64,000 bases of DNA from Streptomyces sp. NBC_00513 (GCF_041431415.1 NZ_CP107846.1:62001-126000); one strand, 5' to 3'; shown: positions 9,593 through 19,198, counted from the stretch's first letter. The notes: a model not told the origin generated them from the letters alone. Program-made: numbers and translations.

Positions 9593-10741
9593 TCATGAAA
9601 CGATGCGCCGGACGACGAGGATTGGTCCCAGGTCGGTTTGCTTGACCACCGTCACGGGACGGCCGGTTCGGGGTGCGTGTACGACGTAGCCGTAGCCGAT
9701 GGCCATGGCGACGTGTTCGGGGGCGGATGCCGAGCCGCGGGCGAAGAGCAGGTCTCCGGGGGCGATGGCGTCGGCCGGGACGGCGCGTCCGTCGTGGATC
9801 TGGGTGTAGGTGGTGCGAGTGATCTCCATTCCGGCGACGCCGTAGGACCGCTGAGTCAGGGATGAGCAGTCGCAGCGTTCGGCGGGGTTGTCGCCGTGGG
9901 GGTTGGTGCAGCTGCCTCCCCACTGGTACATGGTGCCGACCTGGCCGAGCGCCCAGCGGATCGCGGTTTGGACCTGGGGTGGGGCGCTCGCCGGAATCTG
10001 GTATCCCTCGGGCACGGTGCCGGGCGGGATGTCCCCGAAGTCGGCTGCCGCCTGGACGGTGCACGCGGCCGGCGCGAGGCCGCCAGCCCCGGGGATGGTG
10101 GGGGCGGCTACGCCGGTGGTCCCGCCGAGGGTTGGGGCGATGGCCTGCTGCAGAGCGGTGGCGAGGGGCTCGTGTTTCGCGTAGGCGTCGGGGTAGCCGG
10201 AGCGCTGGACCTTTTGCGCGGCGACGGTTATCGGCATGCTCTGCCAGTCGGTGAGCTGGGCCAGCGCGTCGTAGAACCGTTCGGAGGCGTAGACCGGGTT
10301 CAGGATCTGCTCGCGGGTTCCCCAGCCCTGTGAGGGGCGTTGTTGGAACAGGCCCAGGGAGTCGCGGTCTCCGTGGTCGAGGTTGCGCAGGTCTGATTCC
10401 TGCAGGGCGGTGGCGAGTGCGACGATCTGCCCGCGGGCGGGGAACTTCTTCTGTACTCCCGTGGCGACGATGATCTTCGCGTTGGGGAGCTGCTCCCTGG
10501 GCAGGGACAGGCCGGAGACCGTGACGTTGCCGCCTCCGTTGAGCATGGCCGTGACCTGGCGTGCCATGTGGGCGGTGTCGGCGTCGGCGCCGCCTTGCCC
10601 GGGCGTGCAGCGGGTGGCCGCGGCCTCGGCCTCGCTCTGGCCGAGGCCGGCGACGTGGGCGGCGATCCCCGCGAGCATCAGGAGCCCCAGCCCCATCAGC
10701 CCGGCGGTGACGGCCAGCCACCGTTTGATTCCCTTCTTCAT
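9593..10741 (-). CDS. Bifunctional peptidoglycan hydrolase of the transfer channel
   Basis: A protein of 382 aa. An N-terminal membrane helix (about 8-28) is followed by a transglycosylase-like segment (ATALQESDLRNLDHGDRDSLGLFQQRPSQGWG) and a C-terminal NlpC/P60 peptidase. In the latter, DCSSLTQRSYG carries the catalytic cysteine and PEHVAMAIGYG the histidine. This two-domain type (TcpG/VirB1-like) opens the cell wall for the conjugation channel. Its ATG overlaps the VirB6-like stop (ATGA), so it is coupled to the secretion genes. Confidence 0.85.
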   Translation of the reverse strand: MKKGIKRWLAVTAGLMGLGLLMLAGIAAHVAGLGQSEAEAAATRCTPGQGGADADTAHMARQVTAMLNGGGNVTVSGLSLPREQLPNAKIIVATGVQKKFPARGQIVALATALQESDLRNLDHGDRDSLGLFQQRPSQGWGTREQILNPVYASERFYDALAQLTDWQSMPITVAAQKVQRSGYPDAYAKHEPLATALQQAIAPTLGGTTGVAAPTIPGAGGLAPAACTVQAAADFGDIPPGTVPEGYQIPASAPPQVQTAIRWALGQVGTMYQWGGSCTNPHGDNPAERCDCSSLTQRSYGVAGMEITRTTYTQIHDGRAVPADAIAPGDLLFARGSASAPEHVAMAIGYGYVVHAPRTGRPVTVVKQTDLGPILVVRRIVS

Positions 10742-13170
10742 GAACGGCCCCGCTGGCGGCGACGGCGCCTCAGCTCGCGCTCCTCGTTGCGGTTGAGGGT
10801 GGAGTCACTGGGCCGTGGCGGGGTCACGTTGGTGACGCGGCGGGTGGCGGGTTGGCGCTGGCTGCCTCGGTCCAGGCGCTGTCGCAGCTGCTGCTGGCGC
10901 GGCGAGGCCGCCGGCTGAGTCGGCACCGGGTGGCGGGGCCGGGACTGCTGCGCCGTGGCTTGAGTCGACGGAGCGGCCTGCGGACTGGGCTGGTTCGGGA
11001 TGGTGGTGGCCTGGTTGCCGGCGGACCGCTGGTGCATCGGACCGCCGGGCAGCTGATTGGAGATGGTGGGCGCCGTGCTGCCGGTGGGGGTGGGCGCCGG
11101 TCCCCCGGGCGGGTTGGTCGGCCGCGGCGGGTGCGGCGGCCGCGGAGGGTGGGGCGGCTGCGGCGGGATCGTCGGCGGCTGCGGCGGATTGGGGGGCTGC
11201 GGAGGGTTCGGCGGATTCGGTGGGAGGTGAGGCGGGTTGGGAGGCTGAGGCGGGTTGGGCTGGTGGCCTGCGGGCCTGGCCGGCCGGTTGGCCCTGCCCT
11301 GGATCCTGTTCATGAGGGCGACGGTGGAGACGCTGGAGGACGTGGCGTAGCCGAGGGCCGCGATCGGGTTTCCCGTGGCGAGGGATACGCCGACCATCGC
11401 GGTGCGGACCGCTCCGCGCGTGATCTTTCGGGCGATGCTCTGGTTCTTCGCGACCGGGGTGGAGGACGGGGTGAAGGCGGAGCCGTGGGTCCCGCCGACG
11501 CGGGCCGCGGACATCTTCGCGCGCCAGTTCGCCGCGACTTGCTTGGAGCGGACCGTAAGGGCCTTGCGCTTCTTGATCGCGCCGATGCACACGATGTCCA
11601 CGGCGAGGAATCGGAGGGTGAGTTCGTTGCCCCAGCCCTGCTGCACGGGGTCGAGGACGGCCTGGATGATCAGGATGAGGACGGCGAGGCCGACGATGGA
11701 GGCGAGGAGCTGACCGAGGGAGTGCAGTACCGACGCTGCCCAGTCCCAAAGGAAGGCACGTCCGGCTCCGGGGATGGTGCCGGCCACGAGGGCGGGTTCG
11801 GCGCGCACGGCGTCCCAGGCGATGCGGCACTGCGCGACGAGGAAGCTGCCGGCGAGACCGGTGATCAGAACGGTGACGATGAGTGCGGCGATGAGGAGGA
11901 AGATCGCACCGCCGACCTTGTCCATCGAGGCGCGCTTGGCGCTCTGGACGTCGCCCTTGACGCACTCCTTCTCGAACTGATCCATCGGCTGATATCCGAA
12001 GTGGTCGATCGCCCACCGGTTGACGATCGGCATCATCCACCCCGTGACGGGGCTGCTGTTGGGGTCGATGTAGGTGCGGAAGTCGTCGTACTTCTTCAGA
12101 CGTTGCGTGTGTTCCTGGATCGCCCGGTCGTAGGCGAGCTGCCGCAGTTTGGTGTCGGAGTACTTCTGGGCGCAGTCGCCTTTGAAGATCCGCCCGTACT
12201 GGAGCAGCATGGCGGGCTTGACGATGAAGGCGTCGGTGAGGGCGTCGGTGAGCGGGCGTGAGAGGGCTCGGCTGCTGGCGGATTTCTCCAGGCTCTTTTC
12301 ACGTTGGTTCGGGTTGGCGTCGAGGATGATGTCGGCGACTTCGAGGGACAGGCCGCGGGCGACCGCGACGGCGCCGTCCTTCTCGCCCAGGAGGAGTTGC
12401 GGGGGCGAGGACAGGAGTGTGGCGGTCAGGCCGGCGATGAGGAGGGACAGGGCGGCGTCCCCCCACCCCTTGGCGCGGTCGCCGAAGAAGATCCGCGCGA
12501 CGCAGACGAGCGCGCACACCGACAGGAAGAGGCTGGGGAGGCCCATCTGCAGGATGACCTGGGTGTGCAGGGAGGTGGCGACGGACAGGACGGGTGTCAG
12601 GAGCAGCTTGGCGAGGCCGAATCCGAGCGCCCAGGCGATGAGCCAGCAGCAGAACGCCACGACCCACTTGGTGACCATGAAGCAGAGTTCGGTGATCAGG
12701 TTCTCGATGCCGAGGTCCCAGTCCATCAGGTCGCCGGTGTCTGATTTCACCGTGTAGGCCGAGATCGGCATGCGGTTGCGGTCGGTGACGTTGAAGACGG
12801 CGAGGACGCCGCCCTCGTCGGGCAGGAGCTTGCGCAGCCGTTCCTCCTCGGCTTTGAGGAAGCCTTCCTTCACGGAGTCCGAGAACGACGTGTGGAGGTC
12901 CGCGAGGATCTTTTCGATCTCGGCGAGCTCTTCCGCGGTGGGCGTACGACCCCCGGGCGTGGTCGGCGTCAGGGGGGTGAGCGGCGCGCTGGAGGGAGCC
13001 GGAGTGGGAGTCGGAGAGGAGGTCGGTGTCGGGCTCGGTTCGGCGAGGGCCGGCAGGGAGGTGAGCAGGGTGAGGGCGGTGGCGGCGAACGCCGCCACGA
13101 GCAGCGCGAGGCGCAGGCGGGCCGTGCCGAGCAGGCGCAGCCGCTTCCACGGGGCGGGAGGGGTTTTCAT
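10738..13170 (-). CDS. VirB6/TrbL-like polytopic channel protein
   Basis: A protein of 810 aa. A signal-like helix (about 18-42) is followed by a threonine/proline linker, several membrane helices between about 150 and 520 (for example CFMVTKWVVAFCCWLIAWAL and FLLIAALIVTVLITGLAG) and a long proline-rich tail (about 640-770). This is the layout of VirB6/TrbL-type inner-membrane proteins of Gram-positive T4SS. The tail is low-complexity and probably disordered. Its start overlaps the VirB4 stop (ATGA). Confidence 0.8.
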   Translation of the reverse strand: MKTPPAPWKRLRLLGTARLRLALLVAAFAATALTLLTSLPALAEPSPTPTSSPTPTPAPSSAPLTPLTPTTPGGRTPTAEELAEIEKILADLHTSFSDSVKEGFLKAEEERLRKLLPDEGGVLAVFNVTDRNRMPISAYTVKSDTGDLMDWDLGIENLITELCFMVTKWVVAFCCWLIAWALGFGLAKLLLTPVLSVATSLHTQVILQMGLPSLFLSVCALVCVARIFFGDRAKGWGDAALSLLIAGLTATLLSSPPQLLLGEKDGAVAVARGLSLEVADIILDANPNQREKSLEKSASSRALSRPLTDALTDAFIVKPAMLLQYGRIFKGDCAQKYSDTKLRQLAYDRAIQEHTQRLKKYDDFRTYIDPNSSPVTGWMMPIVNRWAIDHFGYQPMDQFEKECVKGDVQSAKRASMDKVGGAIFLLIAALIVTVLITGLAGSFLVAQCRIAWDAVRAEPALVAGTIPGAGRAFLWDWAASVLHSLGQLLASIVGLAVLILIIQAVLDPVQQGWGNELTLRFLAVDIVCIGAIKKRKALTVRSKQVAANWRAKMSAARVGGTHGSAFTPSSTPVAKNQSIARKITRGAVRTAMVGVSLATGNPIAALGYATSSSVSTVALMNRIQGRANRPARPAGHQPNPPQPPNPPHLPPNPPNPPQPPNPPQPPTIPPQPPHPPRPPHPPRPTNPPGGPAPTPTGSTAPTISNQLPGGPMHQRSAGNQATTIPNQPSPQAAPSTQATAQQSRPRHPVPTQPAASPRQQQLRQRLDRGSQRQPATRRVTNVTPPRPSDSTLNRNEERELRRRRRQRGRS

Positions 13171-15710
13171 GCCGCGGCCTGCCGGCTGGTCGGGGTGGTG
13201 TGGATGACGCGCTCGATCGCCCGGTCGAAGGGGATGAGGACCCGCATGAGACCGATGCGGCCGGCGAGGTCGCGGTAGAGGCACTCCCCCGCGCGTGCCC
13301 GGCGCTGGTCGTCGGGCAGGCCGAGCGGGGAGAGGCCGCCGGTGACCAGGTCCAGGAGGTCGGTGTCGGTGGCGTCCACTCCGAGGAACTCCAGGGAGCG
13401 GGCTGCCAGGGTGCGGCTGGTCTGCCGGAAGACGAAGCGGTGCGGGATGAGTCCGCGGACGATCACGCCCTTCTCGCTGTCGGACGGGCCGATGTCGTTG
13501 GCGTCGTGGCTGCCGACGTACGCGGCGGCGTTGCGCTTGCGGCCGTCGCGCAGCAGCTCCAGGAGGAGCTCCAGGCCCTCGTCGCTGGAGGTGAGCCACC
13601 AGCACTCGTCGAAGACGGTGACCGCGAATTCGTCCCGGGAGCGCATCGCGGTCTCGCGGGAGACCGCGGCGATCAGGTACATCAGGGCACGGCCCAGGAC
13701 TTTCTCGAACTCCAGGCGCTGGATGCGGTGCTCGGAGGCGAGCTCGGACTTCTTCGGCAGCTGAAGCGCGCTGACGAGGAAGACGACGGAGTCCGCGCGG
13801 TGGGTGTCGACGACGGGCAGGGTCGCGTCGAACACGACGCGGGCGAGGTCCTTGCGGGCGACCGAGGCGAGCTTGCGGGCCAGGCCCTGGGCGGAGGCGT
13901 CGCCTGCGCCGCGCGCGGTGAGCTCGTCCATCAGGGCGCGCATCGACGGTTCGGGCCGGGCCAGTACGGCCTGGACGGCCTCGGAGAGTGCGACGCCTTC
14001 GAGGTCCATCGGGCGTACGCCGAGGAGCAGCGTGAGGAAGCTCTCGGTGAAGCGGGCCGCGACCTGGGGGCTGGTCTTCTCGTAGAGGCGCAGCGGGTCG
14101 AGGGAGACCTCGGCGGTGTGGTCGATGCGGATGAGCTGGGTGGTGCCGGGGCAGGCCTTGGCGAAGCGGGCCCATTCCTGGTCGGTGGTGCGGTCGACGA
14201 TGACAGCGCGGCCGCGGGAGCCCGGCCGGCCGAGCTGGTGGCCGCGGGCGAGGACGTTGTAGACGGCGCCCTTCATGCCCACCGACTTGCCGGCGCCGAG
14301 CTCGCCGAGCCAGGCCATCGACGCGGACGCGTTCTCGCGGGGGCCGCGGGCGGGATCGATCAGGACGGGCCGGGCGCCGCCGGAGGCGACCTGGAGACCG
14401 TAGAGGCCGCCGCGGTCGTCGCCGAGCTGGGAGCCGCACCAGGGCATGGCCATCGCGAAGTCCCGCGCGAGGAGGATCTGCGCGTAGCCGGCCATGACGC
14501 GGGGGGTGCGGCAACCGGGCAGCATCGCCTGCCACAGGCTGGCCTGTTCGCCAGCCGGACGGGAGAAGGTGTAGTCGGTGGAGCCGAAGTCGCTCGCGAG
14601 GGCGGCGGCCCGGTCCATGGCGTCCTCGGGGCTGTTGCCCCACACGGCCAGGGTGACCATGGCGCGGATCTCCACCTCGCGCCGGTTCGCGGTCAGCCGC
14701 TCGTGGTACTCCTCGTTGTCGGCCTGGTTCCGGGCGACGGCCGCGGGCGGGCCGGCCGGGTCGCCCTCGTACTCGGCCGCCTGCGCCTTGAGGTGGCGGG
14801 CGCGCTTGCGGACCTTCGGTTCGGCCTTCGAGCCGGGGACGATGACCAGGCGGGCGGTCCAGTCGACGGGGTAGGCCAGGTCGTCGAGCTGCTGGAGGTA
14901 GGCCGCGCCGGGCAGCGCGAACGCCTCGGGCATCTCGGAGAGGGCCAGGAGGGCCTGGTAGGAGTCGCCCCACTCACTGGACACCTGAAGAAACCGGCGG
15001 GTGAAGGGGTTGGCCGGCAGGGCGGGGCCGCTGCTGAAGTCGGCGCCGCCCTCGCCGACGAGGATCTCCCCGAGCGCCGCGACGGTGCGGCCGCGGCCGC
15101 GGACCGGGGTCTCGGTGCCGTCCGGGAGGAACGGCTCGGCGAGCCCCCGGCGCGCGCTGTGGCCGTAGATCCACAGGATCTCCGCCTCGGACGCCGGCCG
15201 CATCGACACCCCGGACGGCCACTGGGCCTGGATCCGCTCGGCCTGCTCCAGGCGCCGGCGCACCTCCGCGTCGGTGACGACCGCGGGCATCAGGCCGAGC
15301 TGCAGGGACACTTCCGCCTTCGCAGCCCGGAACGCCGACAGGACGGCGTCCTTCTGGTTCAGCGGGGGCAGCGGGAGGGCGAGCCAGTCGGTGCGGCCGG
15401 TCAGCTCCAGGTCCTCCAGCTGGTCCAGGACCGCGTGCCCGAGCTGCTCGTAGCGCGGTGCGCGCTCCAGGTCGATGTCGTCGACCATGGCGCGCACCAC
15501 GGCGGTCGGGTCGATCTGCGGGCAGAGCGACATGAGCATCGGCTCGCCCGTCATGGCCTTGAACAGGCCTTCCAGGGACTTGAGGCGACGTCGCTTCACG
15601 ACGGCGGGGGCGTGGGAGTAGTTGGTCGCGGTGACGCGCCAGACGGCCCAGACGGTGCCGTGGGTGGTGAAGATCAGGTTGTTCTGGACGTGTCGGATCG
15701 GCAGGCGCAT
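13167..15710 (-). CDS. virB4: VirB4-type conjugation ATPase
   Basis: A protein of 847 aa. It has an N-terminal VirB4 domain, a Walker A motif (GELGAGKS, near 470), a Walker B motif (VFDECWWL, near 700) and a late QTSRTLAARS segment. VirB4 energises pilus or channel assembly and substrate transfer at the inner membrane. The ATG at 15710 has GGAGAC upstream and lies 14 bases after the PrgI-like stop. It is the most conserved gene of the cluster and anchors its identification as a T4SS. Confidence 0.9.
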   Translation of the reverse strand: MRLPIRHVQNNLIFTTHGTVWAVWRVTATNYSHAPAVVKRRRLKSLEGLFKAMTGEPMLMSLCPQIDPTAVVRAMVDDIDLERAPRYEQLGHAVLDQLEDLELTGRTDWLALPLPPLNQKDAVLSAFRAAKAEVSLQLGLMPAVVTDAEVRRRLEQAERIQAQWPSGVSMRPASEAEILWIYGHSARRGLAEPFLPDGTETPVRGRGRTVAALGEILVGEGGADFSSGPALPANPFTRRFLQVSSEWGDSYQALLALSEMPEAFALPGAAYLQQLDDLAYPVDWTARLVIVPGSKAEPKVRKRARHLKAQAAEYEGDPAGPPAAVARNQADNEEYHERLTANRREVEIRAMVTLAVWGNSPEDAMDRAAALASDFGSTDYTFSRPAGEQASLWQAMLPGCRTPRVMAGYAQILLARDFAMAMPWCGSQLGDDRGGLYGLQVASGGARPVLIDPARGPRENASASMAWLGELGAGKSVGMKGAVYNVLARGHQLGRPGSRGRAVIVDRTTDQEWARFAKACPGTTQLIRIDHTAEVSLDPLRLYEKTSPQVAARFTESFLTLLLGVRPMDLEGVALSEAVQAVLARPEPSMRALMDELTARGAGDASAQGLARKLASVARKDLARVVFDATLPVVDTHRADSVVFLVSALQLPKKSELASEHRIQRLEFEKVLGRALMYLIAAVSRETAMRSRDEFAVTVFDECWWLTSSDEGLELLLELLRDGRKRNAAAYVGSHDANDIGPSDSEKGVIVRGLIPHRFVFRQTSRTLAARSLEFLGVDATDTDLLDLVTGGLSPLGLPDDQRRARAGECLYRDLAGRIGLMRVLIPFDRAIERVIHTTPTSRQAAA

Positions 15711-15724
15711 CGTCAGGTCTCCGG

Positions 15725-16321
15725 TCAGGTGCGGTTCGTGGGGGCGCGGCGGGCGAGGAGGGCTTGCACCCCCGAGGCCACTGGCGCGGCGGGTGCCGAA
15801 GGCTCGGCGGCGGGTACTGCGGGCCGGGGCCGGTCGGGCCTGGGATGCCGGAGCTCCGGTGTGGGGGCGGTGGCTTCGGCTGGCTCGTCGTCGGGGGGCA
15901 GGTGGATGCGGGTGTCGCCGCGGGTGGGCCGGGTCGGCCGGTAGGCGCGGCCGCGGAGCTGGCCGCGCCGGGGCGTGGCCAGCATCAGGGCGATGCTCAG
16001 CAGGGCGGCCGCGGGGTTGCGGCCGTCGATGTGCAGGTGGCGCAGCACGAACGCCACCGCGGCGGGCAGGGCCAGGAGGGCGGCGACGTCGAGCCAGCCG
16101 TTGCCACCCCAGACGGGGCGGGTCAGGATCAGGGCGCCGACGGTGGCGACGATCCCGGCGAGCTGGGTCAGGGTGTAGGGGCCGCCGGGCAGCCTGATCC
16201 CCCGGCCGCCATTGACGTCCCGGATCACCCCGTGGACGAGCGGCGCGCGCCGGGCTTTGGTGTAGCAGCGGCCGATCAGCTCGAAGTCCACCTCGCCGCC
16301 AGTGGCGGTGGCCTCGTTCAC
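15725..16321 (-). CDS. PrgI/VirB3-like membrane protein
   Basis: A protein of 198 aa with two close membrane helices (about 52-68 and 78-95) and a proline/arginine-rich cytoplasmic tail. The position directly before virB4 and the two-helix topology fit PrgI/VirB3 proteins, which anchor VirB4 to the membrane. The GTG start overlaps the previous stop (GTGA). Assignment rests more on context than on sequence. Confidence 0.65.
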   Translation of the reverse strand: MNEATATGGEVDFELIGRCYTKARRAPLVHGVIRDVNGGRGIRLPGGPYTLTQLAGIVATVGALILTRPVWGGNGWLDVAALLALPAAVAFVLRHLHIDGRNPAAALLSIALMLATPRRGQLRGRAYRPTRPTRGDTRIHLPPDDEPAEATAPTPELRHPRPDRPRPAVPAAEPSAPAAPVASGVQALLARRAPTNRT

Positions 16322-16602
16322 TGGTCACTCCGGGCGGCGTTGGGGCCGCTCTGGTACTGGACGATGTCCTCGGTCGTCTTGTTTTTCAGGGCGCCCATGT
16401 TGGCGGACAGGCCCCAGACGATCGCCGCGAAGATGACGGCCATGATCGTCGGCCCGGGTGCCTTGGTCTTCCAGCCCACAACCACGACGAAGATGCCGCA
16501 GAGAACCGGGATGGCCACGTCGAAGATGAGGCCCTTGATGTCGGTGCCGATGCCGGTGCCGGTCTGGATCCAGCCCGCGGCCAGCGTGATGGTGTCCTGC
16601 AT
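16318..16602 (-). CDS. Small two-helix membrane protein, pilin-like
   Basis: A protein of 94 aa with two hydrophobic helices (about 27-43 and 50-68) and short polar ends. VirB2-type pilins and their Gram-positive counterparts have this size and topology and sit near virB3/virB4. A strong AGGAG precedes the ATG. No cleavable signal is obvious. Confidence 0.6.
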   Translation of the reverse strand: MQDTITLAAGWIQTGTGIGTDIKGLIFDVAIPVLCGIFVVVVGWKTKAPGPTIMAVIFAAIVWGLSANMGALKNKTTEDIVQYQSGPNAARSDQ

Positions 16603-16614
16603 GACGTGCTCCTC

Positions 16615-17715
16615 TTATGCGGTGGGGGTGGGTGTCGAACCGGGGGCGCCGGAGGCGGCCGGAGTCGGTGAGGTGAGGGCGGGGGCGCCGTCGAGGCTGG
16701 CGATCTCCCAGCGGCCGGCGCGGGCCTTGAGGGTGAGGGCGTAGGTGAGCGGGAGCCGCACCCCGTCCTGGCCGGTCCCCCGGAGGGTGACGAGCAGGCG
16801 CAGGGTGGTGCCGTCGCCGGGGACGGAGACGACCGGTTCGCCGCCGGTCTTGCCCTCGACCGCGAACTGGTCCACCGCGACACCCGAGTACGGGGCCGGG
16901 GACGGCGCGGCCAGGCGGGTACCGGGGGCCAGGTAGCGGTCGAGCTCGGCGCCGGCCTTCGTGAGGTAGGCGCTCAGGAAGCTGGTGACCGCCTGGGTGC
17001 GCGGGTCGGTCGGCAGCGCCGGACGCATCGCGCCGTAGACCAGCTCCGGAGTCTTGGCCCGCTCGGGGGCGGCGACTTCGGCCGGCAGCGCGAGCGCGGT
17101 GTACGCGGTCGCTCCCCCGGCGCCGGGCGCCGTGGCCACGGGTACCTGGAAGTAGCGGACCGCGTCAGCCGACTGCGACGGGTCTGCGCCCGGTTGCGTG
17201 GACGGAGCCGGCGACGGCTGCGTGCCGGTGACGCGGGCCGCGACCGTGACCGCCCAGACGGAAGCGTCCGTCTGGCGGAGCCGGACGACGGTCAACTGCT
17301 CGCCCCGGTGCCGGCCGGAGACACCGTCGAGCTGCATGCTCGCGGCCTGCGGGTAGTAGACGGCGAGCTTGGGCTCGTCGCCGCGGCCGGCAGACAGGTA
17401 GGCGGCGACGAAGAGGCTCGCGAAGCCGGCCGCGCCTTGGCCCCCGCTCGCGGCCGGTGCGGACGGGGCGGCCTTCGGCGCCGGGGACGCGGACGTGGCG
17501 GGCACCGAGAGGTAGGCGAGCGCGCCCAGCAGGGGGCCGAGCGCGATCAGGCCCCAGACGATCCAGCGCAGCAGCGCGGCCGAGTTGGCCTGGGCGCCGG
17601 TCGACCATCCGCCGACCCAGTCGGCCTCCTCGATGGCCTCGGTCTCCTGTGCGGCCGGCGTCTGCGGGTCGGCCGGTGGGGCCGGCTTCCGGCGGCCGGT
17701 GAGGGCGGGGCTCAT
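16615..17715 (-). CDS. TcpC-like conjugal transfer protein
   Basis: A protein of 366 aa. It has a cytoplasmic N-terminus, one membrane helix (about 49-68, IVWGLIALGPLLGALAYLSV) and an alanine/proline linker. Two related extracytoplasmic domains follow (FLSAYLTKAGAELDRYLAPG in the second), as in TcpC/VirB8-like proteins, which scaffold the channel outside the membrane. The ATG overlaps the preceding stop (ATGA). Confidence 0.75.
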   Translation of the reverse strand: MSPALTGRRKPAPPADPQTPAAQETEAIEEADWVGGWSTGAQANSAALLRWIVWGLIALGPLLGALAYLSVPATSASPAPKAAPSAPAASGGQGAAGFASLFVAAYLSAGRGDEPKLAVYYPQAASMQLDGVSGRHRGEQLTVVRLRQTDASVWAVTVAARVTGTQPSPAPSTQPGADPSQSADAVRYFQVPVATAPGAGGATAYTALALPAEVAAPERAKTPELVYGAMRPALPTDPRTQAVTSFLSAYLTKAGAELDRYLAPGTRLAAPSPAPYSGVAVDQFAVEGKTGGEPVVSVPGDGTTLRLLVTLRGTGQDGVRLPLTYALTLKARAGRWEIASLDGAPALTSPTPAASGAPGSTPTPTA

Positions 17716-18035
17716 GCCGTACCTCCGGCCGAGCGCAGGGAGTGGCCGGCCAGCTCGGCGATGCGGTTGCGGAGTTCCGCTTCCGGTCGGCGGCGCAGCG
17801 CGGCGAGCGAGGCGAGGACCGCGTCGGCGTCCTCGTCGAGGAAGGCGCGAAGGCGCTCGTGGGTGCCGGGGTCGAAGGGGCGGGCGACGAGTGCGGCGCC
17901 GAGGTGGACGAGCAGACGCTGGGCGCGGGTGACGCGCTCCTCGTCCGCGTCCAGCGACGTCGCGGCGGCCGGTGTGGTCAAGGCGCATCTCCAAAGGGGG
18001 GAGCGGACGGTGGCCTCGGCGGTGGTCCAGGTCAT
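17712..18035 (-). CDS. Small protein of unknown function
   Basis: A protein of 107 aa, helical and rich in leucine, arginine and alanine, with no motif. It is coupled on both sides by four-base ATGA overlaps, between the sigma-like regulator and the TcpC-like gene. This suggests a regulatory partner, perhaps an anti-sigma-like or chaperone role, but nothing in the sequence proves it. Confidence 0.6.
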   Translation of the reverse strand: MTWTTAEATVRSPLWRCALTTPAAATSLDADEERVTRAQRLLVHLGAALVARPFDPGTHERLRAFLDEDADAVLASLAALRRRPEAELRNRIAELAGHSLRSAGGTA

Positions 18036-18925
18036 GCCGCGGCCTCGGGCTGCAGGGATGCTGTGAGGCGGGCCAGGGCCCGCGAGCGCCGGCGCTGCCA
18101 GGCGCCGGCCGTGGTTCCGGCGAGGGCGGCGGCCTCGGCGTCCGGGATGCCGCCGCTGATGTGGTGCCAGGCCAGCGCCTGCGCGTCCGCGGTCGACAGC
18201 GCGCCGTCGCGCACCGCGTCGAGGAGGAGCTCCAGGAGCTCCAGCCGGGCCGGGACACTGGCGGCGTCGTCTGCCCGGCCGGCGTGGAGGCCGGCTTGGG
18301 CGGCGGCCGCGCGGACGCTGCGGGCGCGGGCGATCTCGTACGGGCCGGGCGACCGGTCGGCGATCTGCTCCGCGACCGTGAGGTCCTCCCCCGCCGGGCC
18401 CTGCTCGGCGGCGAGCTCGGCCAGGACCCGGCGCAGTGTGTCCAGCGCGAGGTTCGCGGCGGGCCGGCCGGGGCGGAGGTGGATGCGACCGGAGCGGGCG
18501 ACTTCGTAGAGGGCGGTCACGGTCACGTGACCGACGGCGTCGCGGGTGCGGCCGCCGGTCGTACGGACCTGTCCGCGGGTGATGCGGAAGACGGCGGGGA
18601 GCATCGCCTGGACGATGACGCGGCCGGCGAGGACGGCCGATCGGTCACGGCCGGCGGCCCGCTTCAGGAGGGCGAGCAGGACTGCGTCGGTCAGCTCATC
18701 GGTCACGCCGTCGGCCGTCGGGCGAAGCGCGGTGAGGAGCTGCTCGGGCGTCAGGGAGCCGGCCCAGGAATCGGTCACGGCCGCGAGCTCGTCGGTCAGG
18801 TGGCCATCGGTCACCCAGTCGGTCACCGCCTGGCGCAGGGCGGGGTCCGCGCACAGCGCGGCCCAGTCGGCGTTCAGCCGGTCGAAGTACCCGCCGCCGG
18901 GGGCGGGGTGCGAAGCGTCGTGCAC
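18032..18925 (-). CDS. Sigma-70-like DNA-binding regulator (candidate)
   Basis: A protein of 297 aa. The middle resembles a sigma region 2-like helical block, and the C-terminus (about 245-290, HHISGGIPDAEAAALAGTT then WQRRRSRALARL) resembles the region-4 helix-turn-helix of sigma factors, but the match is weak. The GTG at 18925 has GGAGAC eight bases upstream and lies inside an RNA hairpin also found at 39578. Repeated V-T-D residues are encoded by the same GTGACCGAT sequence that forms an array in the upstream region. It heads the operon down to 9593. Confidence 0.6.
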   Translation of the reverse strand: MHDASHPAPGGGYFDRLNADWAALCADPALRQAVTDWVTDGHLTDELAAVTDSWAGSLTPEQLLTALRPTADGVTDELTDAVLLALLKRAAGRDRSAVLAGRVIVQAMLPAVFRITRGQVRTTGGRTRDAVGHVTVTALYEVARSGRIHLRPGRPAANLALDTLRRVLAELAAEQGPAGEDLTVAEQIADRSPGPYEIARARSVRAAAAQAGLHAGRADDAASVPARLELLELLLDAVRDGALSTADAQALAWHHISGGIPDAEAAALAGTTAGAWQRRRSRALARLTASLQPEAAA

Positions 18926-19024
18926 GGCACGTCTCCTTTCGGATCTCGTGCCGTGAACTCTCCTCAGACCGGCTTGCCCGAAGGCTTGCCCACACCCCTG
19001 AAAGCGCAGATGGGAGGCTTGCCC
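18923..19024 (-). promoter_or_regulatory. Shared 102-bp promoter/leader module, copy A
   Basis: It contains an 8-bp stem CACGGCAC (18923-18930) / GTGCCGTG (18948-18955) around a 17-base loop holding the ribosome-binding site, so the GTG start lies in the stem. Three boxes GGCTTGCCC follow at 18971, 18983 and 19016. The same elements occur at 39578-39679 with identical spacing and no gaps. It probably controls the sigma-like gene by a repressor and by start-site occlusion. Confidence 0.7.
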
Positions 19025-19167
19025 TCTGGCTGGGCAAGCCTCCCGTGACCGATTGGGCAAGCCTGGTGGGGGGTTGGGCAAGCCCCCTCGTGACCGGTCC
19101 ATGCAACTCTGGGCAAGCCTCCCTGGGGGGTGGGCAAGCCTCAGGCTTGTGCCGCCAAGGCTTGCCC
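18971..19167. repeat. Cluster of nine GGGCAAGCC boxes
   Basis: GGCTTGCCC at 18971, 18983, 19016 and 19159. The reverse form GGGCAAGCC at 19032, 19055, 19076, 19111 and 19132. This density in 197 bp is far above chance. The first three belong to the shared promoter module; the rest may be extra operator sites or part of an origin-like region. Confidence 0.75.
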
Positions 19168-19198
19168 AGAAGGCAGGCGCGGGGGTGCGGCGGACGGG

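Noticed and set aside
10852..12261. Plus-strand open frame opposite the VirB6-like gene
   Set aside because: Glycine/arginine-rich mirror of a proline-rich coding region; no start signal.
13200..15944. Long open frame on the plus strand opposite virB4
   Set aside because: It mirrors the minus-strand gene, has no ribosome-binding site and lacks any recognisable domain; a by-product of high GC content.
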